Source: Gluconacetobacter johannae (GTDB lineage Bacteria > Pseudomonadota > Alphaproteobacteria > Acetobacterales > Acetobacteraceae). From it: a stretch of DNA of 64,000 nucleotides. Each line of letters starts with the position of its first letter. Positions within the stretch are counted from its first letter, which is position 1. The DNA lies in assembly GCF_025994435.1 (NCBI RefSeq), contig NZ_BAQK01000072.1, positions 6,463 through 70,462 on the forward strand, given 5' to 3'. Shown piece by piece: positions 17,532 through 26,262 of this stretch. Under the pieces are notes generated by a model. The model saw only the letters and a list, made by a program, of their open reading frames with translations, was not told the DNA's origin and searched no databases. Made by a program: the position numbers and the translations under genes.

Positions 17532-18233
17532 TTACAGGCCGGCGCCATTCATTGTCTGCAGCAGGCCGCCGGCGCGAGCGCGCAGCCCCTCGGGCGCATC
17601 GGACGAGGCACTGATCTGGGCAAAACGGCGTCGCGCGTCGGCATCATGGCCCTGGCGCAGGTCCAGCAGGGCCTCGCATTCCACCGCCAGGGCCCGCCAC
17701 GGCTTGCCCGCGCCGTCCAGCGTCGCCAGGCGCGAGCGCAGGGTGGCGGGGTCGCCGGCGTCGATCTGGTGCTGGACCCACAGCAGGTCGGCCAGCCCGC
17801 GCAACAGCGGATCGGCGCCGTCGTCGGCCTGCACCTGGTCCCACAGGCCCAGCGCCGCCTTGACGTCGCCGCTGGACGCCAGCAGCGACGCCCGTTCCAG
17901 CCGCGCCATCGTCCGCAGCCCTACCGGGGCCGAGCCCTGGTCCAGCGTCGCCAGGCGCGTCAGCGCGTCCTTCTGCTGCGGGGTCAGGGGGGCTGTCTCG
18001 CCCGGCGTGATGCTGCTGCTGCCGGCGGCGCGCAGGGCCGCGAAATAGGTCGCCGCCCATGCCCGGTCGGCCTGCCGCGCCCGCCACGCATGGTATTGCC
18101 AGCCGCCGACACCCGCGCAGATCACCGCCACCACGGCCACCGCCGCCACCACGTATCGCCGCGCCAGCGCCCGCAGCCGCTCCGCGCGCAAATCCTCGTC
18201 GACTTCCCTGAAGATGTCGTCAGCCACGTCCAA
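17532..18233 (-). CDS. YfgM-like tetratricopeptide membrane protein
   Basis: A 233-residue protein with a short cytoplasmic N-terminus (MDVADDIFREVDEDLRAER), one membrane helix (~28-45) and a periplasmic TPR-like helical domain. This is the plan of YfgM/TPR_21 proteins, ancillary partners of the Sec translocon and periplasmic chaperones. The start is TTG 18233 or, two codons later, GTG 18227; both share GGGGAA upstream. It precedes bamB by 29 bp, as in E. coli. Residues beyond ~60 diverge from the E. coli protein, so the assignment rests on topology and gene order. Confidence 0.75.
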   Translation of the reverse strand: MDVADDIFREVDEDLRAERLRALARRYVVAAVAVVAVICAGVGGWQYHAWRARQADRAWAATYFAALRAAGSSSITPGETAPLTPQQKDALTRLATLDQGSAPVGLRTMARLERASLLASSGDVKAALGLWDQVQADDGADPLLRGLADLLWVQHQIDAGDPATLRSRLATLDGAGKPWRALAVECEALLDLRQGHDADARRRFAQISASSDAPEGLRARAGGLLQTMNGAGL

Positions 18234-18332
18234 CCCGTTCCCCGCATACGTCGCGCACGGGCCGCCGCCCGTCCGTCCAAGGCGGGACCATAGCCGCGTC
18301 GGCGCACGCGGGCAACAAACCCGCGTGATCCA

Positions 18333-18740
18333 TCAATGGCTGTAGCGCGCGGCCCCGGCCTTCAACTGCGCCGTCAGGCGGGAGAAATTGTCGGCGATGC
18401 GCCGATGCACCCCCACGCTGGCGTCATGGACGCGGCCGATGCGGGTCCGCGCCTCGGCGCTGATGGCGCTTTCCTCGCGGCTGGCGGCGGCGGCGACGCA
18501 GCCATTGTAGGTGCGGGCCGCCTTTTCATAGGCCGTCACGCTGTCGATGCTGGCGTTGTACCGCGCCACGGTCGACGAATCGACCGTGGGCGCCACGGGC
18601 TCCCGCCCGCAGGCGGGGGCGGACCACCCGGCCTCGGCCGCCCGGGCCGCGCCCACTCCGCACAAGGACACCGCACAGACGACCAGCAGGCCCGATACAC
18701 ATGCACGCAAGGGACGTCTTCCTTCCTGCTCCCGCGTCAT
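18333..18740 (-). CDS. Secreted helical protein of unknown function
   Basis: A 135-residue protein with a signal peptide (hydrophobic ~12-30, predicted cleavage after ARA at ~34). The mature part is predicted to be alpha-helical, rich in Ala, Ser and Arg, with two cysteines (in PACGRE and YNGCV) that could form a disulphide in the periplasm. I recognise no family. It lies 99 bp upstream of the yfgM-like gene and 81 bp downstream of the dihydroorotase gene on the same strand. The ATG at 18740 has no clear Shine-Dalgarno sequence. Confidence 0.6.
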   Translation of the reverse strand: MTREQEGRRPLRACVSGLLVVCAVSLCGVGAARAAEAGWSAPACGREPVAPTVDSSTVARYNASIDSVTAYEKAARTYNGCVAAAASREESAISAEARTRIGRVHDASVGVHRRIADNFSRLTAQLKAGAARYSH

Positions 18741-18821
18741 GGGCGGGACGATTTGACCAATCCCAACCGCTTACAGGCCGAACATGACGAAATCAGGGCG
18801 CGAAGCGGGCCAGCCGGCCCG

Positions 18822-20141
18822 TCAAGGCGCAAAGCGGGCCAAGCGGCCCGACGGCGTGCCCAGGATCGTATCCTCGCGCATCACCGCGCGGCCCCGCACG
18901 ATCGTCGCCATCGGCCAGCCCGTGACCGCCATGCCGTCGAACGGCGTCCAGCCCGCCGGCGTCGCGATCCAGTCGTTGGTGATGCGCCGCCGCGCCTTCA
19001 TGTCCACCAGGGTGAAATCGGCGTCGTACCCCATCGCGATCCGCCCCTTGGCCTGCAGGCCATAGACCCGGGCCGGCCCCGCGGCCATCAGGTCCACCAT
19101 CCGGCCCAGCGACAGCCGGCCGGCATTGACATGGTCCAGCATGACCGGGACCAGCGTCTGCACGCCGGTCAGGCCCGCCGGAGTGGCGGGCCACGGCCGG
19201 GCCTTGGCCTCCAGCGAATGGGGCGCGTGATCCGAGCCGATGGTGTCCACCGTGCCGTTGCGTACGGCCTCCCAGCTCGCCTCGTAGTGGCGGCGGTCGC
19301 GGATGGGCGGGTTCATGACCGCAAGCGCGCCCAGGGTCTCGTAACACTCGGGGGCCACCTGCGTCAGGTGGTTGACCAGCACCTCGACCGTCGCGATGTC
19401 GCGGCAATCGGGCAGCCAGGCCAGTTCCTCGGCTGTCGAGGTGTGCAGGATATGGATCGGCCGGCCGGTCCGCCGGGCCAGCGCCACGATCCGCCGGGTG
19501 CCCAGGAAGGCGCATTCCTCGTCGCGCCAGACGCGGTGCATGTCATAGGGCATGCCCGGCGTGAACATCGCCTTGCGCGCCTGCAGGCGATATTCGTCCT
19601 CCGAGTGGAAGGCGACGCGGCGGTGGCCATGCTCCAGCACGCGGCGAATGCCCTCGTCATCCTCGATCATCAGGTCGCCGGTCGATGAACCGGCGAAGAC
19701 CTTGATCGCGCAGACGCCGTCAAAGCGTTCGTACTCACCCAGATGCGGCGTGTTCGCCCGCGTGGCGCCCACATACATCGCAAGATCGACCCAGCTTTCG
19801 CGCGAGGCGTATTCCTGCTTCCAGCGCAGCATCTCGGCGTCGGTGATGGCGGGCGCGGTGTTGGGCATGTCGAACACCGTCGTCACCCCGCCCAGGGCGG
19901 CGGCGCGGGTGCCGGTCGGAATGCTTTCGACGCTGGCGTCACCCGGATCGCGCAGATGCACATGCGGATCGATCAGGCCCGGCAGAACATGCAGGCCGGC
20001 CGCGTCCACAACCTCGTCCGCGTCGTCGGCGACGCCGGCGGTCAGGCTGGCGATGCGGCCATCGCGGACGCCGATGTCGGTCCGGGCCTCGCCCCACGGC
20101 AGGACGCAGGTGCCGTTGCGGATAATCAGGTCGTAATGCAT
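18822..20141 (-). CDS. pyrC: Dihydroorotase, class I
   Basis: A 439-residue amidohydrolase that closes carbamoyl-aspartate to dihydroorotate in pyrimidine synthesis. Metal-site motifs are visible: DPHVHLRDPG (~59), the lysine that is carboxylated in CAIKVFAGSS, histidines in VAFHSED and IHILHTST, and the catalytic aspartate in GSDHAPHS. Allantoinase and hydantoinase are relatives. DPHVHLRDPG and the PNTAPA segment favour dihydroorotase. The start has GAGGGA close upstream. The usual partner pyrB is not adjacent. Confidence 0.85.
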   Translation of the reverse strand: MHYDLIIRNGTCVLPWGEARTDIGVRDGRIASLTAGVADDADEVVDAAGLHVLPGLIDPHVHLRDPGDASVESIPTGTRAAALGGVTTVFDMPNTAPAITDAEMLRWKQEYASRESWVDLAMYVGATRANTPHLGEYERFDGVCAIKVFAGSSTGDLMIEDDEGIRRVLEHGHRRVAFHSEDEYRLQARKAMFTPGMPYDMHRVWRDEECAFLGTRRIVALARRTGRPIHILHTSTAEELAWLPDCRDIATVEVLVNHLTQVAPECYETLGALAVMNPPIRDRRHYEASWEAVRNGTVDTIGSDHAPHSLEAKARPWPATPAGLTGVQTLVPVMLDHVNAGRLSLGRMVDLMAAGPARVYGLQAKGRIAMGYDADFTLVDMKARRRITNDWIATPAGWTPFDGMAVTGWPMATIVRGRAVMREDTILGTPSGRLARFAP

Positions 20142-20216
20142 CAGTCCCTCGCAGCCTGTCGTTCCCCAGCGACGTACTCCCGCAGGCAGGCCTACGGCAA
20201 GGCCCGATCCCCCGCC

Positions 20217-21311
20217 TTACAGCAGCGACAGCAACCGCGCCTCCAGCCGGCATGACTGGACAGGCGCGCAGAATGACCCCCGCGCCGTCGTCTCGGCGGC
20301 CCGCGCCATGGCGTCGCGCGCACCGGGCGCCAGCATGGCCAGCATCGCATCCGCCAGCGCGGCGGGCGCCCCGGCCGGAACCACGAGTCCCGCCCCCGCG
20401 CGCCCCACCGCGCCCTCCAGCCCCGACTGGTCCGAGGCAATGACCGGCACCCCGCGCGCCATGGCCTCGATCGCGACGCTGGGCAGGCCCTCGCGGTCGC
20501 CACCGGGCGGCACCACGCTGGGGACCAGCAGCGCGATCGCCCGATCCATCTGCGCCCCCAGCTCCGCCGCCCCCAGCCAGCCGGCAAAGCGCACATTCGC
20601 CAGCCCCGCCGCATGGTCGCGCATCGCCGGCAACAGGGGCCCGTCCCCCGCCAGCACCACGTGGGGGGTGATCCCGCGATCCGCCAGCACCCGCAGCGCG
20701 TCGATCAGGACCCGCACCCCCTTCTTGTCCACGAAGCGTCCGGCGAAGACAAAGCGGTCGGCCGGGCCGGCAGCACGGGCGGCGGGCTCCGCCCCGATGG
20801 GAATGACCTCCAGCAGGCCGGCCGGCACCCCACGTTCCAGCAACCGCTCACGCACGCCCTCGGACACGCAGACGAACAGCGCGGCATAGGATTGCAACGC
20901 ACGCCAGCGCCTGCGGAACACCGACGGCGGAAAGCCGCGCGCGTAATGGCGGTCCTTGAACGCGTCGCCCCCATGGAAGGTCACCACCAGCGGCACGCCC
21001 AACGCACGGGCAATCGGCAAGGCCAGCGCGCCGCCCCGCCCGAACTGGGCATGCACCAGCACGGGCGACAGGTCGGCGATGTCCCGGGTCGCGCCCCAGC
21101 CGAATTGCTTGAACGCCGCCTGACGCAGCGGCCGCCCGATCCCGCTGCCGCCCAGAAACCGCATCTCGCCCGGCAGGTCGGGCGCCGGAGCGTCCCGCCG
21201 GCATCCGACCCAGCAGGGCCGCAACGTCCGGAACCCCATATACTGCCGCCGCATGAAGGCGTGTTCCGAGGGCGGCAGCAGACGGTCGCGATAGACCAGG
21301 ACGGTTTTCAT
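20217..21311 (-). CDS. Glycosyltransferase family 4
   Basis: A 364-residue GT-B glycosyltransferase. The C-terminal nucleotide-sugar domain shows FAGRFVDKKGVRVLIDAL, LAGDGPLLPAM and the EX7E-type segment REGLPSVAIEAMARGVPVIASD. The N-terminal acceptor domain contains VHAQFGRGGALALPIA and FHGGD. The acceptor is unknown; LPS core or exopolysaccharide is likely given the coupled heptosyltransferase-like gene. The two genes overlap by 4 bp (ATGA at 21308-21311), and this one is second in the pair. Confidence 0.87.
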   Translation of the reverse strand: MKTVLVYRDRLLPPSEHAFMRRQYMGFRTLRPCWVGCRRDAPAPDLPGEMRFLGGSGIGRPLRQAAFKQFGWGATRDIADLSPVLVHAQFGRGGALALPIARALGVPLVVTFHGGDAFKDRHYARGFPPSVFRRRWRALQSYAALFVCVSEGVRERLLERGVPAGLLEVIPIGAEPAARAAGPADRFVFAGRFVDKKGVRVLIDALRVLADRGITPHVVLAGDGPLLPAMRDHAAGLANVRFAGWLGAAELGAQMDRAIALLVPSVVPPGGDREGLPSVAIEAMARGVPVIASDQSGLEGAVGRAGAGLVVPAGAPAALADAMLAMLAPGARDAMARAAETTARGSFCAPVQSCRLEARLLSLL

Positions 21312-22243
21312 GCGACCACCGACAGCCCGCCATCCGGAACCGCCCCGGCATCGTCCAGCAACCCGATCGCCGCATCCACCACCGCCGCGACCTCCAGCCC
21401 CGCGATGGGGGCCTCTCCCTCCGGCCCCGGCGCCGCGACCCCACGGGCACAGCGGCCGACCGGGCCGTATTCGGATATCCGGCTGGGCCCGAACAGCCCC
21501 AGCGTCGGCGTCCCGACCGCCGCCGACAGGTGCATCAGGCCCGAATCATTGCCGATAAATCCCTGGCAGCGCGCCAGCAGCGCCGCCACCTGCGGCAAGG
21601 TGAAATGCCCCCCCGCGTCCACGGCGTCCGGCAGGGCGGCCAGCACGGCGGACGCCATCGCGCGCTCGGCCTCGCCGGGGCCATACAGGATGACCGGGCG
21701 CAACGGGCCGCGCTGGGCCTGCATCATCCGGGCCAGCGCCACGAAACGGTCGGCCGGCCAGATCTTTCCCGCCCAGTTCGCCGTCGGCGCCAATGCCAGC
21801 CAGCGTATGCCGTCGGGCAGGATCGCCCGCGCCTGCGCGCGATCGGCCGGCGCGGTCCACATCACCGGCAGGGGTGGCGGCGACAGGCCCAGCACCCCGC
21901 CCAGATGCGTGATGCGCGCGCCCTGCCGCCGCCCCCCCCGCATGATCGCCCGCCGCCGCGCGGGCAGGAACAGCGTGACCGCCGAACCCCGCAGGTCCAC
22001 GCACAGGTCCCACCGCGTGCCCACGCAGTCGCGCCACAGGGACAGCCAGTGCAGGTCATACCGGCGCTTGGTCACGACGATCGTCCGCTCGCGCCGGGGC
22101 ATGGCGTCGAACAGCGCCGCCGCCACCGGCCCGCAGGCAATGGTGAAGCGGGCCTGCGGATAGCGCGCCAGCAGGACATCCAGCAATCCGGTGGACAGGA
22201 CCGCGTCACCCAGCCGCGTGGAGGTAATGAACAGAATACGCAT
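21308..22243 (-). CDS. Glycosyltransferase family 9 (heptosyltransferase-like)
   Basis: A 311-residue GT9 protein. Features are the start MRILFITSTRLGDAVLSTGLL, the central LALAPTANWAGKIWP (the usual PGA...KRWP motif in variant form), and FIGNDSGLMHLSAAVGTPTLGLFGPS, the nucleotide-sugar site. WaaC/WaaF relatives add heptose to the LPS inner core. The donor is not certain here. ATG 22243 is chosen because family homology begins at that residue; the frame is open to 22336. It is divergent from ygfZ across 126 bp. Confidence 0.87.
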   Translation of the reverse strand: MRILFITSTRLGDAVLSTGLLDVLLARYPQARFTIACGPVAAALFDAMPRRERTIVVTKRRYDLHWLSLWRDCVGTRWDLCVDLRGSAVTLFLPARRRAIMRGGRRQGARITHLGGVLGLSPPPLPVMWTAPADRAQARAILPDGIRWLALAPTANWAGKIWPADRFVALARMMQAQRGPLRPVILYGPGEAERAMASAVLAALPDAVDAGGHFTLPQVAALLARCQGFIGNDSGLMHLSAAVGTPTLGLFGPSRISEYGPVGRCARGVAAPGPEGEAPIAGLEVAAVVDAAIGLLDDAGAVPDGGLSVVA

Positions 22244-22369
22244 GCCCCGTGAAGCTAGCCCATCGCGCGGCCGGGTGGAATCGCCGACCCGCCATGATCG
22301 CCCCGCGACCCTTGCCGTGGTTTTCCCCCTTGTCACCAGGGACGCGCGCGCTCAGAATCGGAAATTGCC

Positions 22370-23185
22370 ATGACACATCTCACATCCCTGCCGGACCGGA
22401 CCGTGCTGGCCGTCTCCGGCGCCGACCGGGTTTCCTTCCTTCAGGGGCTGGTGTCGAACGACGTGACCGCCGTCGCCGCCGGCCGGGCGGTCTGGGCCGC
22501 CTTCCTGACGCCGCAGGGCCGCTGGCTGGCCGATTTCTTCATCTTCGCCGATCCGGGCGGCGAGCGGCTGCTGCTGGAATGCGAGGCCGCGCAGGCCGAC
22601 ATGCTGCGCCAGCGCCTGTCGCGCTATCGCCTGCGGTCGGACGTCACGATCGCCGAGACCGGCTTCGCCGTCCATGCCGCCTGGGACGCCGTCCCGTCGA
22701 TGATCGATTCCGCGATCGGCGCCCCCGATCCCCGCCTGGCCGAGGCCGGATGGCGGCTGCTGCTGCCGCACCGGGCGCCTGGCGCGGCGGACCCCGCGGC
22801 CTACGACGCCCACCGGCTGTCCCTGGGCCTGCCCGACGGATCGCGCGATTGCGAGTCCGGCAAGACTCTGCTGCTGGAAGCGAATTTCGAAGCCCTGAAC
22901 GGCATTTCCTGGACCAAGGGCTGCTACATGGGCCAGGAGCTGACGGCGCGGACGCGCTATCGCGGGCTGGTCAAGCGCAAGCTGCTGCCCGTCACGTCGG
23001 CGGCCCTGCCGGCGCCGGGGACTCCCATCCTGCACGAGGGACGCGAGGCCGGCACCATGGCCTCGTCCCGCGACGGGCGGGGGCTGGCGATGCTGCGGCT
23101 GGACCAGATCCACGCGGACCTGCAGGTCGAGGGCCACCCCATCCACGTCCACGTCCCGTCCTGGCTGACCCTGCCGGAATCCTGA
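22370..23185 (+). CDS. ygfZ: tRNA-modifying / Fe-S repair folate-binding protein YgfZ
   Basis: A 271-residue member of the GcvT-like folate-binding family. The diagnostic motif KGCYMGQELTAR with its conserved cysteine lies near residue 183. YgfZ supports repair or assembly of [4Fe-4S] clusters in enzymes such as MiaB and succinate dehydrogenase, with tetrahydrofolate as cofactor. The early segment VSFLQGLVSNDV matches the family. The length is slightly shorter than E. coli YgfZ. Transcribed alone to the right; a 152-bp gap separates it from hisI. Confidence 0.9.
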   Translation: MTHLTSLPDRTVLAVSGADRVSFLQGLVSNDVTAVAAGRAVWAAFLTPQGRWLADFFIFADPGGERLLLECEAAQADMLRQRLSRYRLRSDVTIAETGFAVHAAWDAVPSMIDSAIGAPDPRLAEAGWRLLLPHRAPGAADPAAYDAHRLSLGLPDGSRDCESGKTLLLEANFEALNGISWTKGCYMGQELTARTRYRGLVKRKLLPVTSAALPAPGTPILHEGREAGTMASSRDGRGLAMLRLDQIHADLQVEGHPIHVHVPSWLTLPES

Positions 23186-23196
23186 CACAGCCGGTG

Positions 23197-23212
23197 GGAA
23201 GGTCGGGCTCTG
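23197..23212. repeat. 16-bp remnant of the intergenic repeat
   Basis: The 16 bases GGAAGGTCGGGCTCTG are identical to 41249-41264 in repeat copy B. The rest of the element is missing here. It lies 12 bp after the ygfZ stop. Confidence 0.45.
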
Positions 23213-23337
23213 GCCTTTGCCGGTCGGCCTGATCCCCCCGAGGCGTGCCGGCGAAACGGCGACGACTGGACATTCATCGCCTCATGGTTTCTTGTCCCGC
23301 CCATCCGTCACCGCCCGATGCAGGACCGCCGGCCGCC

Positions 23338-23754
23338 ATGACCTATCTTCCGCCCGACGAGGCCACCCGCGCCCGCATGCTCGACACCGTTCGCTTCGAC
23401 GCGGCCGGACTGATCGCCGCCGTGGCGCAGCAGCACGACACGGGCGAAATCCTGATGCTGGCGTGGATGAATCGCGCGGCCCTGGACGAAACGCTGCGTA
23501 CCGGGCGCGTCTGCTATTTCTCGCGCAGCCGCGACGCCCTGTGGCGCAAGGGCGAGACGTCCGGACAGGTGCAGAGCCTGGTTGACGCCCGCCTGGACTG
23601 CGACCGCGACGCGGTGGTGCTGCTGGTCGACCAGCAGGGCGTCGCCTGCCACACCGGACGCCGCTCGTGCTTCTTCAACGCCATGCGCCCCGAGGGCCTG
23701 GTCGAGACCAGCGCCCCCCTGGTGTCCCCCGACAGTCTGTACGGGCAGGGCTGA
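23338..23754 (+). CDS. hisI: Phosphoribosyl-AMP cyclohydrolase
   Basis: A 138-residue enzyme that opens the adenine ring of PR-AMP in the third step of histidine synthesis. Zinc and magnesium ligands are visible: DCDRD (87-91), CHTG with C104/H105, and C111 in RRSCFF. WMNRAALDETL and YFSRSRDALWRKGE are family signatures. It is the stand-alone form, without a fused HisE. The ATG at 23338 is chosen because family homology begins there; an ORF from 23245 adds 31 unlike residues. Other his genes are not in the window. Confidence 0.93.
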   Translation: MTYLPPDEATRARMLDTVRFDAAGLIAAVAQQHDTGEILMLAWMNRAALDETLRTGRVCYFSRSRDALWRKGETSGQVQSLVDARLDCDRDAVVLLVDQQGVACHTGRRSCFFNAMRPEGLVETSAPLVSPDSLYGQG

Positions 23755-23778
23755 CCCGCCCGCCGCCGAGGAGCCATC

Positions 23779-23946
23779 ATGTCCACCCCCGACACCCCGT
23801 CCGCCGGCAAGATCGTCTGGATTGTCCTGACCGTGGTCATGACGATCGGCGTTGGCGTCTATGCCATCAAGAGCGAATTCGATTCGATCCGCGCCCTCCG
23901 GAATGCCCCGGCGGCGGCGCCCGCGACCGGGTCCCCGACGCCCTAG
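23779..23946 (+). CDS. Small single-pass membrane peptide, 55 residues
   Basis: ATG at 23779 has an excellent GAGGAG about 6 bases upstream, which argues for translation. The peptide starts MSTPDTPSAGK, has one hydrophobic helix (about residues 12-29, IVWIVLTVVMTIGVGVYA), a charged juxtamembrane stretch (KSEFDSIR) and an Ala/Pro-rich tail. No family is recognised. It follows hisI by 24 bp on the same strand, and its stop overlaps the end of convergent lpxB by 4 bp. A membrane-embedded regulator is conceivable but unsupported. Confidence 0.6.
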   Translation: MSTPDTPSAGKIVWIVLTVVMTIGVGVYAIKSEFDSIRALRNAPAAAPATGSPTP

Positions 23947-25136
23947 CCAGCCGTCGGCGGTGGTGTCCGCTGATCCAGCATGGCCAGGATGTCCGCCGCC
24001 GCGGCGGCGGCCGGGTCGCCCGCCGGGGCGGCCAGCGCCGCGACCACGGCGTGAAAGCCCGCCCGTTGCAGGGCGGCGGCGCGCCCGTCGGTCAGCAGGC
24101 GGCGCACCGTCGCGGCCAGCAGGTCCGGGCGGCAGCGTTCCTGCAGCAGTTCGGGCACCAGCCGATGGCCGGCCAGCAGATTGACCATCGCCACATAGGG
24201 CACGCGGATCAGCCGCCGCGCCATCGCCGCCGTCAGCGGGTTGACCCGGTAGGTCACCGCCATGGGCACCCCGGCCAGCGCCAGTTCCAGGGTCGATGTC
24301 CCCGATTTGGTCAGCGCCGCCCCGGCCGCCGCGAAGGCGTCGTGCTTGTCGTCCGCCTCGGTCACGATCACCGGCTGGACCGGCCAGCCGGCCACCCCGC
24401 GCCGCACGGTGTCGGCCACGACCGGAGACACCGGGACGACGGGGACGATCCCCGGACAGGTGTCGCGCAGAATCCGCATCGTCGCGCCGAACACCGGCAG
24501 CAGACGAGGCGCCTCCGACCGGCGGCTGCCGGGCATCAGGATCAGCACAGGCGCGTCGGGCGCGATGCCATGCCGCGCGCGAAACGCCGCACCGTCCCCG
24601 CGATCGGCGCCGGATTGCAGCACCGGATGGCCGACGAAGCGCGCCTCCAGCCCATGGCGGCCGAAAAATTCGGGTTCGAACGGCAGCAGGCACAGCAGCC
24701 GGTCCCACAGGCCGGGGAATTCCCGCACCCGGTGCTCGCGCCAGGCCCACACCTGCGGGGCCACGTAATGGATGCGTGGAATGTCCAACCCCGCGATCCG
24801 GCGCAGCAGCCGCAGGGCAAAGCCCGGACTGTCGATGGTGACCACCGCGTCCGGCATGGTGCGGCGGATATGCTCCACCGCCTGGTCCAGGCGGCGCGAC
24901 AGATGGCGCAGGCGCGGCAGGATTTCGACCAGCCCCATGACCGCCAGATCGCGCAGGGGGAACAGGCTGGCCAGCCCCTCGCCTTCCATGCGCGTGCCGC
25001 CCACGCCGGCAAACCGCAGGGCCGGATCGCGGGCGCGCAACGCCGCCATCAGGCGCGCGCCCAGCACGTCGCCGCTGGCCTCGCCCGCCAGGATCCAGAT
25101 CGTGCGCGGCGCGGCGCCGGTATCATCTTGGGTCAT
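23943..25136 (-). CDS. lpxB: Lipid-A-disaccharide synthase
   Basis: A 397-residue GT19 enzyme that joins UDP-2,3-diacylglucosamine and lipid X to form the lipid A disaccharide at the inner membrane. Motifs are LAGEASGDVLGARLM near the start, GLVEILPRLRHL, IHYVAPQVWAWREHR, LMPGSRRSE, and KSGTSTLELALAGVPMAVTYR. The length is normal. It is not next to lpxA/fabZ/lpxD as in many proteobacteria; here pstS precedes it by 46 bp with a hairpin between. The 3' end overlaps the small membrane peptide gene. Confidence 0.94.
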   Translation of the reverse strand: MTQDDTGAAPRTIWILAGEASGDVLGARLMAALRARDPALRFAGVGGTRMEGEGLASLFPLRDLAVMGLVEILPRLRHLSRRLDQAVEHIRRTMPDAVVTIDSPGFALRLLRRIAGLDIPRIHYVAPQVWAWREHRVREFPGLWDRLLCLLPFEPEFFGRHGLEARFVGHPVLQSGADRGDGAAFRARHGIAPDAPVLILMPGSRRSEAPRLLPVFGATMRILRDTCPGIVPVVPVSPVVADTVRRGVAGWPVQPVIVTEADDKHDAFAAAGAALTKSGTSTLELALAGVPMAVTYRVNPLTAAMARRLIRVPYVAMVNLLAGHRLVPELLQERCRPDLLAATVRRLLTDGRAAALQRAGFHAVVAALAAPAGDPAAAAAADILAMLDQRTPPPTAG

Positions 25137-25174
25137 GGGATGGGCCTAACGTTCTTCCACCGCCGGCGCAAACC

Positions 25175-25196
25175 CGCCCCCGTCATGTCGGGGGCG
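25175..25196 (-). terminator. GC-rich hairpin at the 3' end of pstS
   Basis: CGCCCCCG (25175-25182) and CGGGGGCG (25189-25196) form an 8-bp perfect stem. The pstS stop codon lies in the 6-base loop. No T-run follows. It may attenuate read-through into lpxB or protect the pstS message. Confidence 0.45.
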
Positions 25197-26232
25197 CGAC
25201 ACCGCGAATGACGGACCAGCCGTGCCGGATGTCGGCCTTCACCGCATCCGGCAGCGGCACGTACTGCAAGGCCCGCGCGGCCGCGTCGCCGTTGCGGAAG
25301 GCCCAGTCGAAGAAGCGCAGCACCGCGCCCGCCCGCGCCGGATCGGCCGGGTCGACCGGCACCAGCACGTAGGTCGCGGACATGATGGGCCAGGCCCCGG
25401 CCCCCGGCGCATCCAGCAGATCCACCGTGAAGGTCGCCGTGTCGGACCAGTCCGCCGACCGCGCGGCCGCCGCGAAGCCATCGGCGCCGGCGGCGACGAA
25501 ATCGCCGTTGCGGTCACGCAGCAGCACCATGCTCATCCCGTTCCGCGCGGCGAAGGCATATTCGACATAGCCGATCGCCCCTTCGGTATTACGCACGGCG
25601 GCGGCGACGCCGTCATTGCCGCGCGCGCCCTCGCCCGTCGGCCAGGCGACCGAGGTCGCGGCCCCCTGGTCCCGCTTCCAGGCCGGCGACATCCGCGACA
25701 GGTACGAGGTGAACACGAAGGTCGTGCCCGACCCGTCGGCCCGGCGCACCGGGGCCACCGGAATGTCGGGCAGCGTCAGGCCCGGATTGACGGCGGCGAT
25801 GCGCGGATCGTTCCATTCGGTGATGTCGCCGGCATACAGCGCCGCCAGCAACGGCCCCGTCAGGCGCACCTGTCCGGCACCAAGCCCCGGCAGGTTCACC
25901 ACCGGCACCACCGCGCCCATCACGGTGGGAAACTGCATCAGGCGGCCGGCACGCAGGCGCTCGGCATTCATCGGCGCATCCGACGCCCCGAAATCGACCG
26001 TCCGCGCCAGCACCTGGTTCTGCCCGGCGCCGGAGCCGATGGACTGGTAGTTCAGGGCGATGCCGGTCGCCTGCTTCGCATCCCTGGCCCACGCGCCATA
26101 GATCGGCGCGCCGAAGCTGGACCCCGCGCCGACGATGTCCGCCGCCCGCGCCCGCCCGGCGCCCACCACGCCGCACGTCGCCGCCACACAGATCGCCGCC
26201 ACGCGGACCGCCCGCCTGAACGTCCCGGTCAT
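25183..26232 (-). CDS. pstS: Phosphate ABC transporter substrate-binding protein PstS
   Basis: A 349-residue periplasmic phosphate-binding protein. The signal peptide ends near ARA at ~30. The mature start IVGAGSSFGAPIYGAWA and the phosphate-binding RRADGSGTTFVFTSYLS match PstS, as do IGYVEYAFA and the terminal VKADIRHGW. No pstC, pstA, pstB or phoU is nearby, so it is an orphan here; either the transporter is encoded elsewhere or this is a second PstS. It lies 30 bp downstream of pheT and may be co-transcribed. Confidence 0.9.
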   Translation of the reverse strand: MTGTFRRAVRVAAICVAATCGVVGAGRARAADIVGAGSSFGAPIYGAWARDAKQATGIALNYQSIGSGAGQNQVLARTVDFGASDAPMNAERLRAGRLMQFPTVMGAVVPVVNLPGLGAGQVRLTGPLLAALYAGDITEWNDPRIAAVNPGLTLPDIPVAPVRRADGSGTTFVFTSYLSRMSPAWKRDQGAATSVAWPTGEGARGNDGVAAAVRNTEGAIGYVEYAFAARNGMSMVLLRDRNGDFVAAGADGFAAAARSADWSDTATFTVDLLDAPGAGAWPIMSATYVLVPVDPADPARAGAVLRFFDWAFRNGDAAARALQYVPLPDAVKADIRHGWSVIRGVAPPT

Positions 26233-26262
26233 CCCCGTCCCCTTTCTCCCGGCCCGGCCGGA

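Noticed and set aside
18822..20141. Allantoinase/hydantoinase
   Set aside because: Possible by fold, but the DPHVHLRDPG and GSDHAPHS context fits class I dihydroorotase and no purine-degradation genes are nearby.
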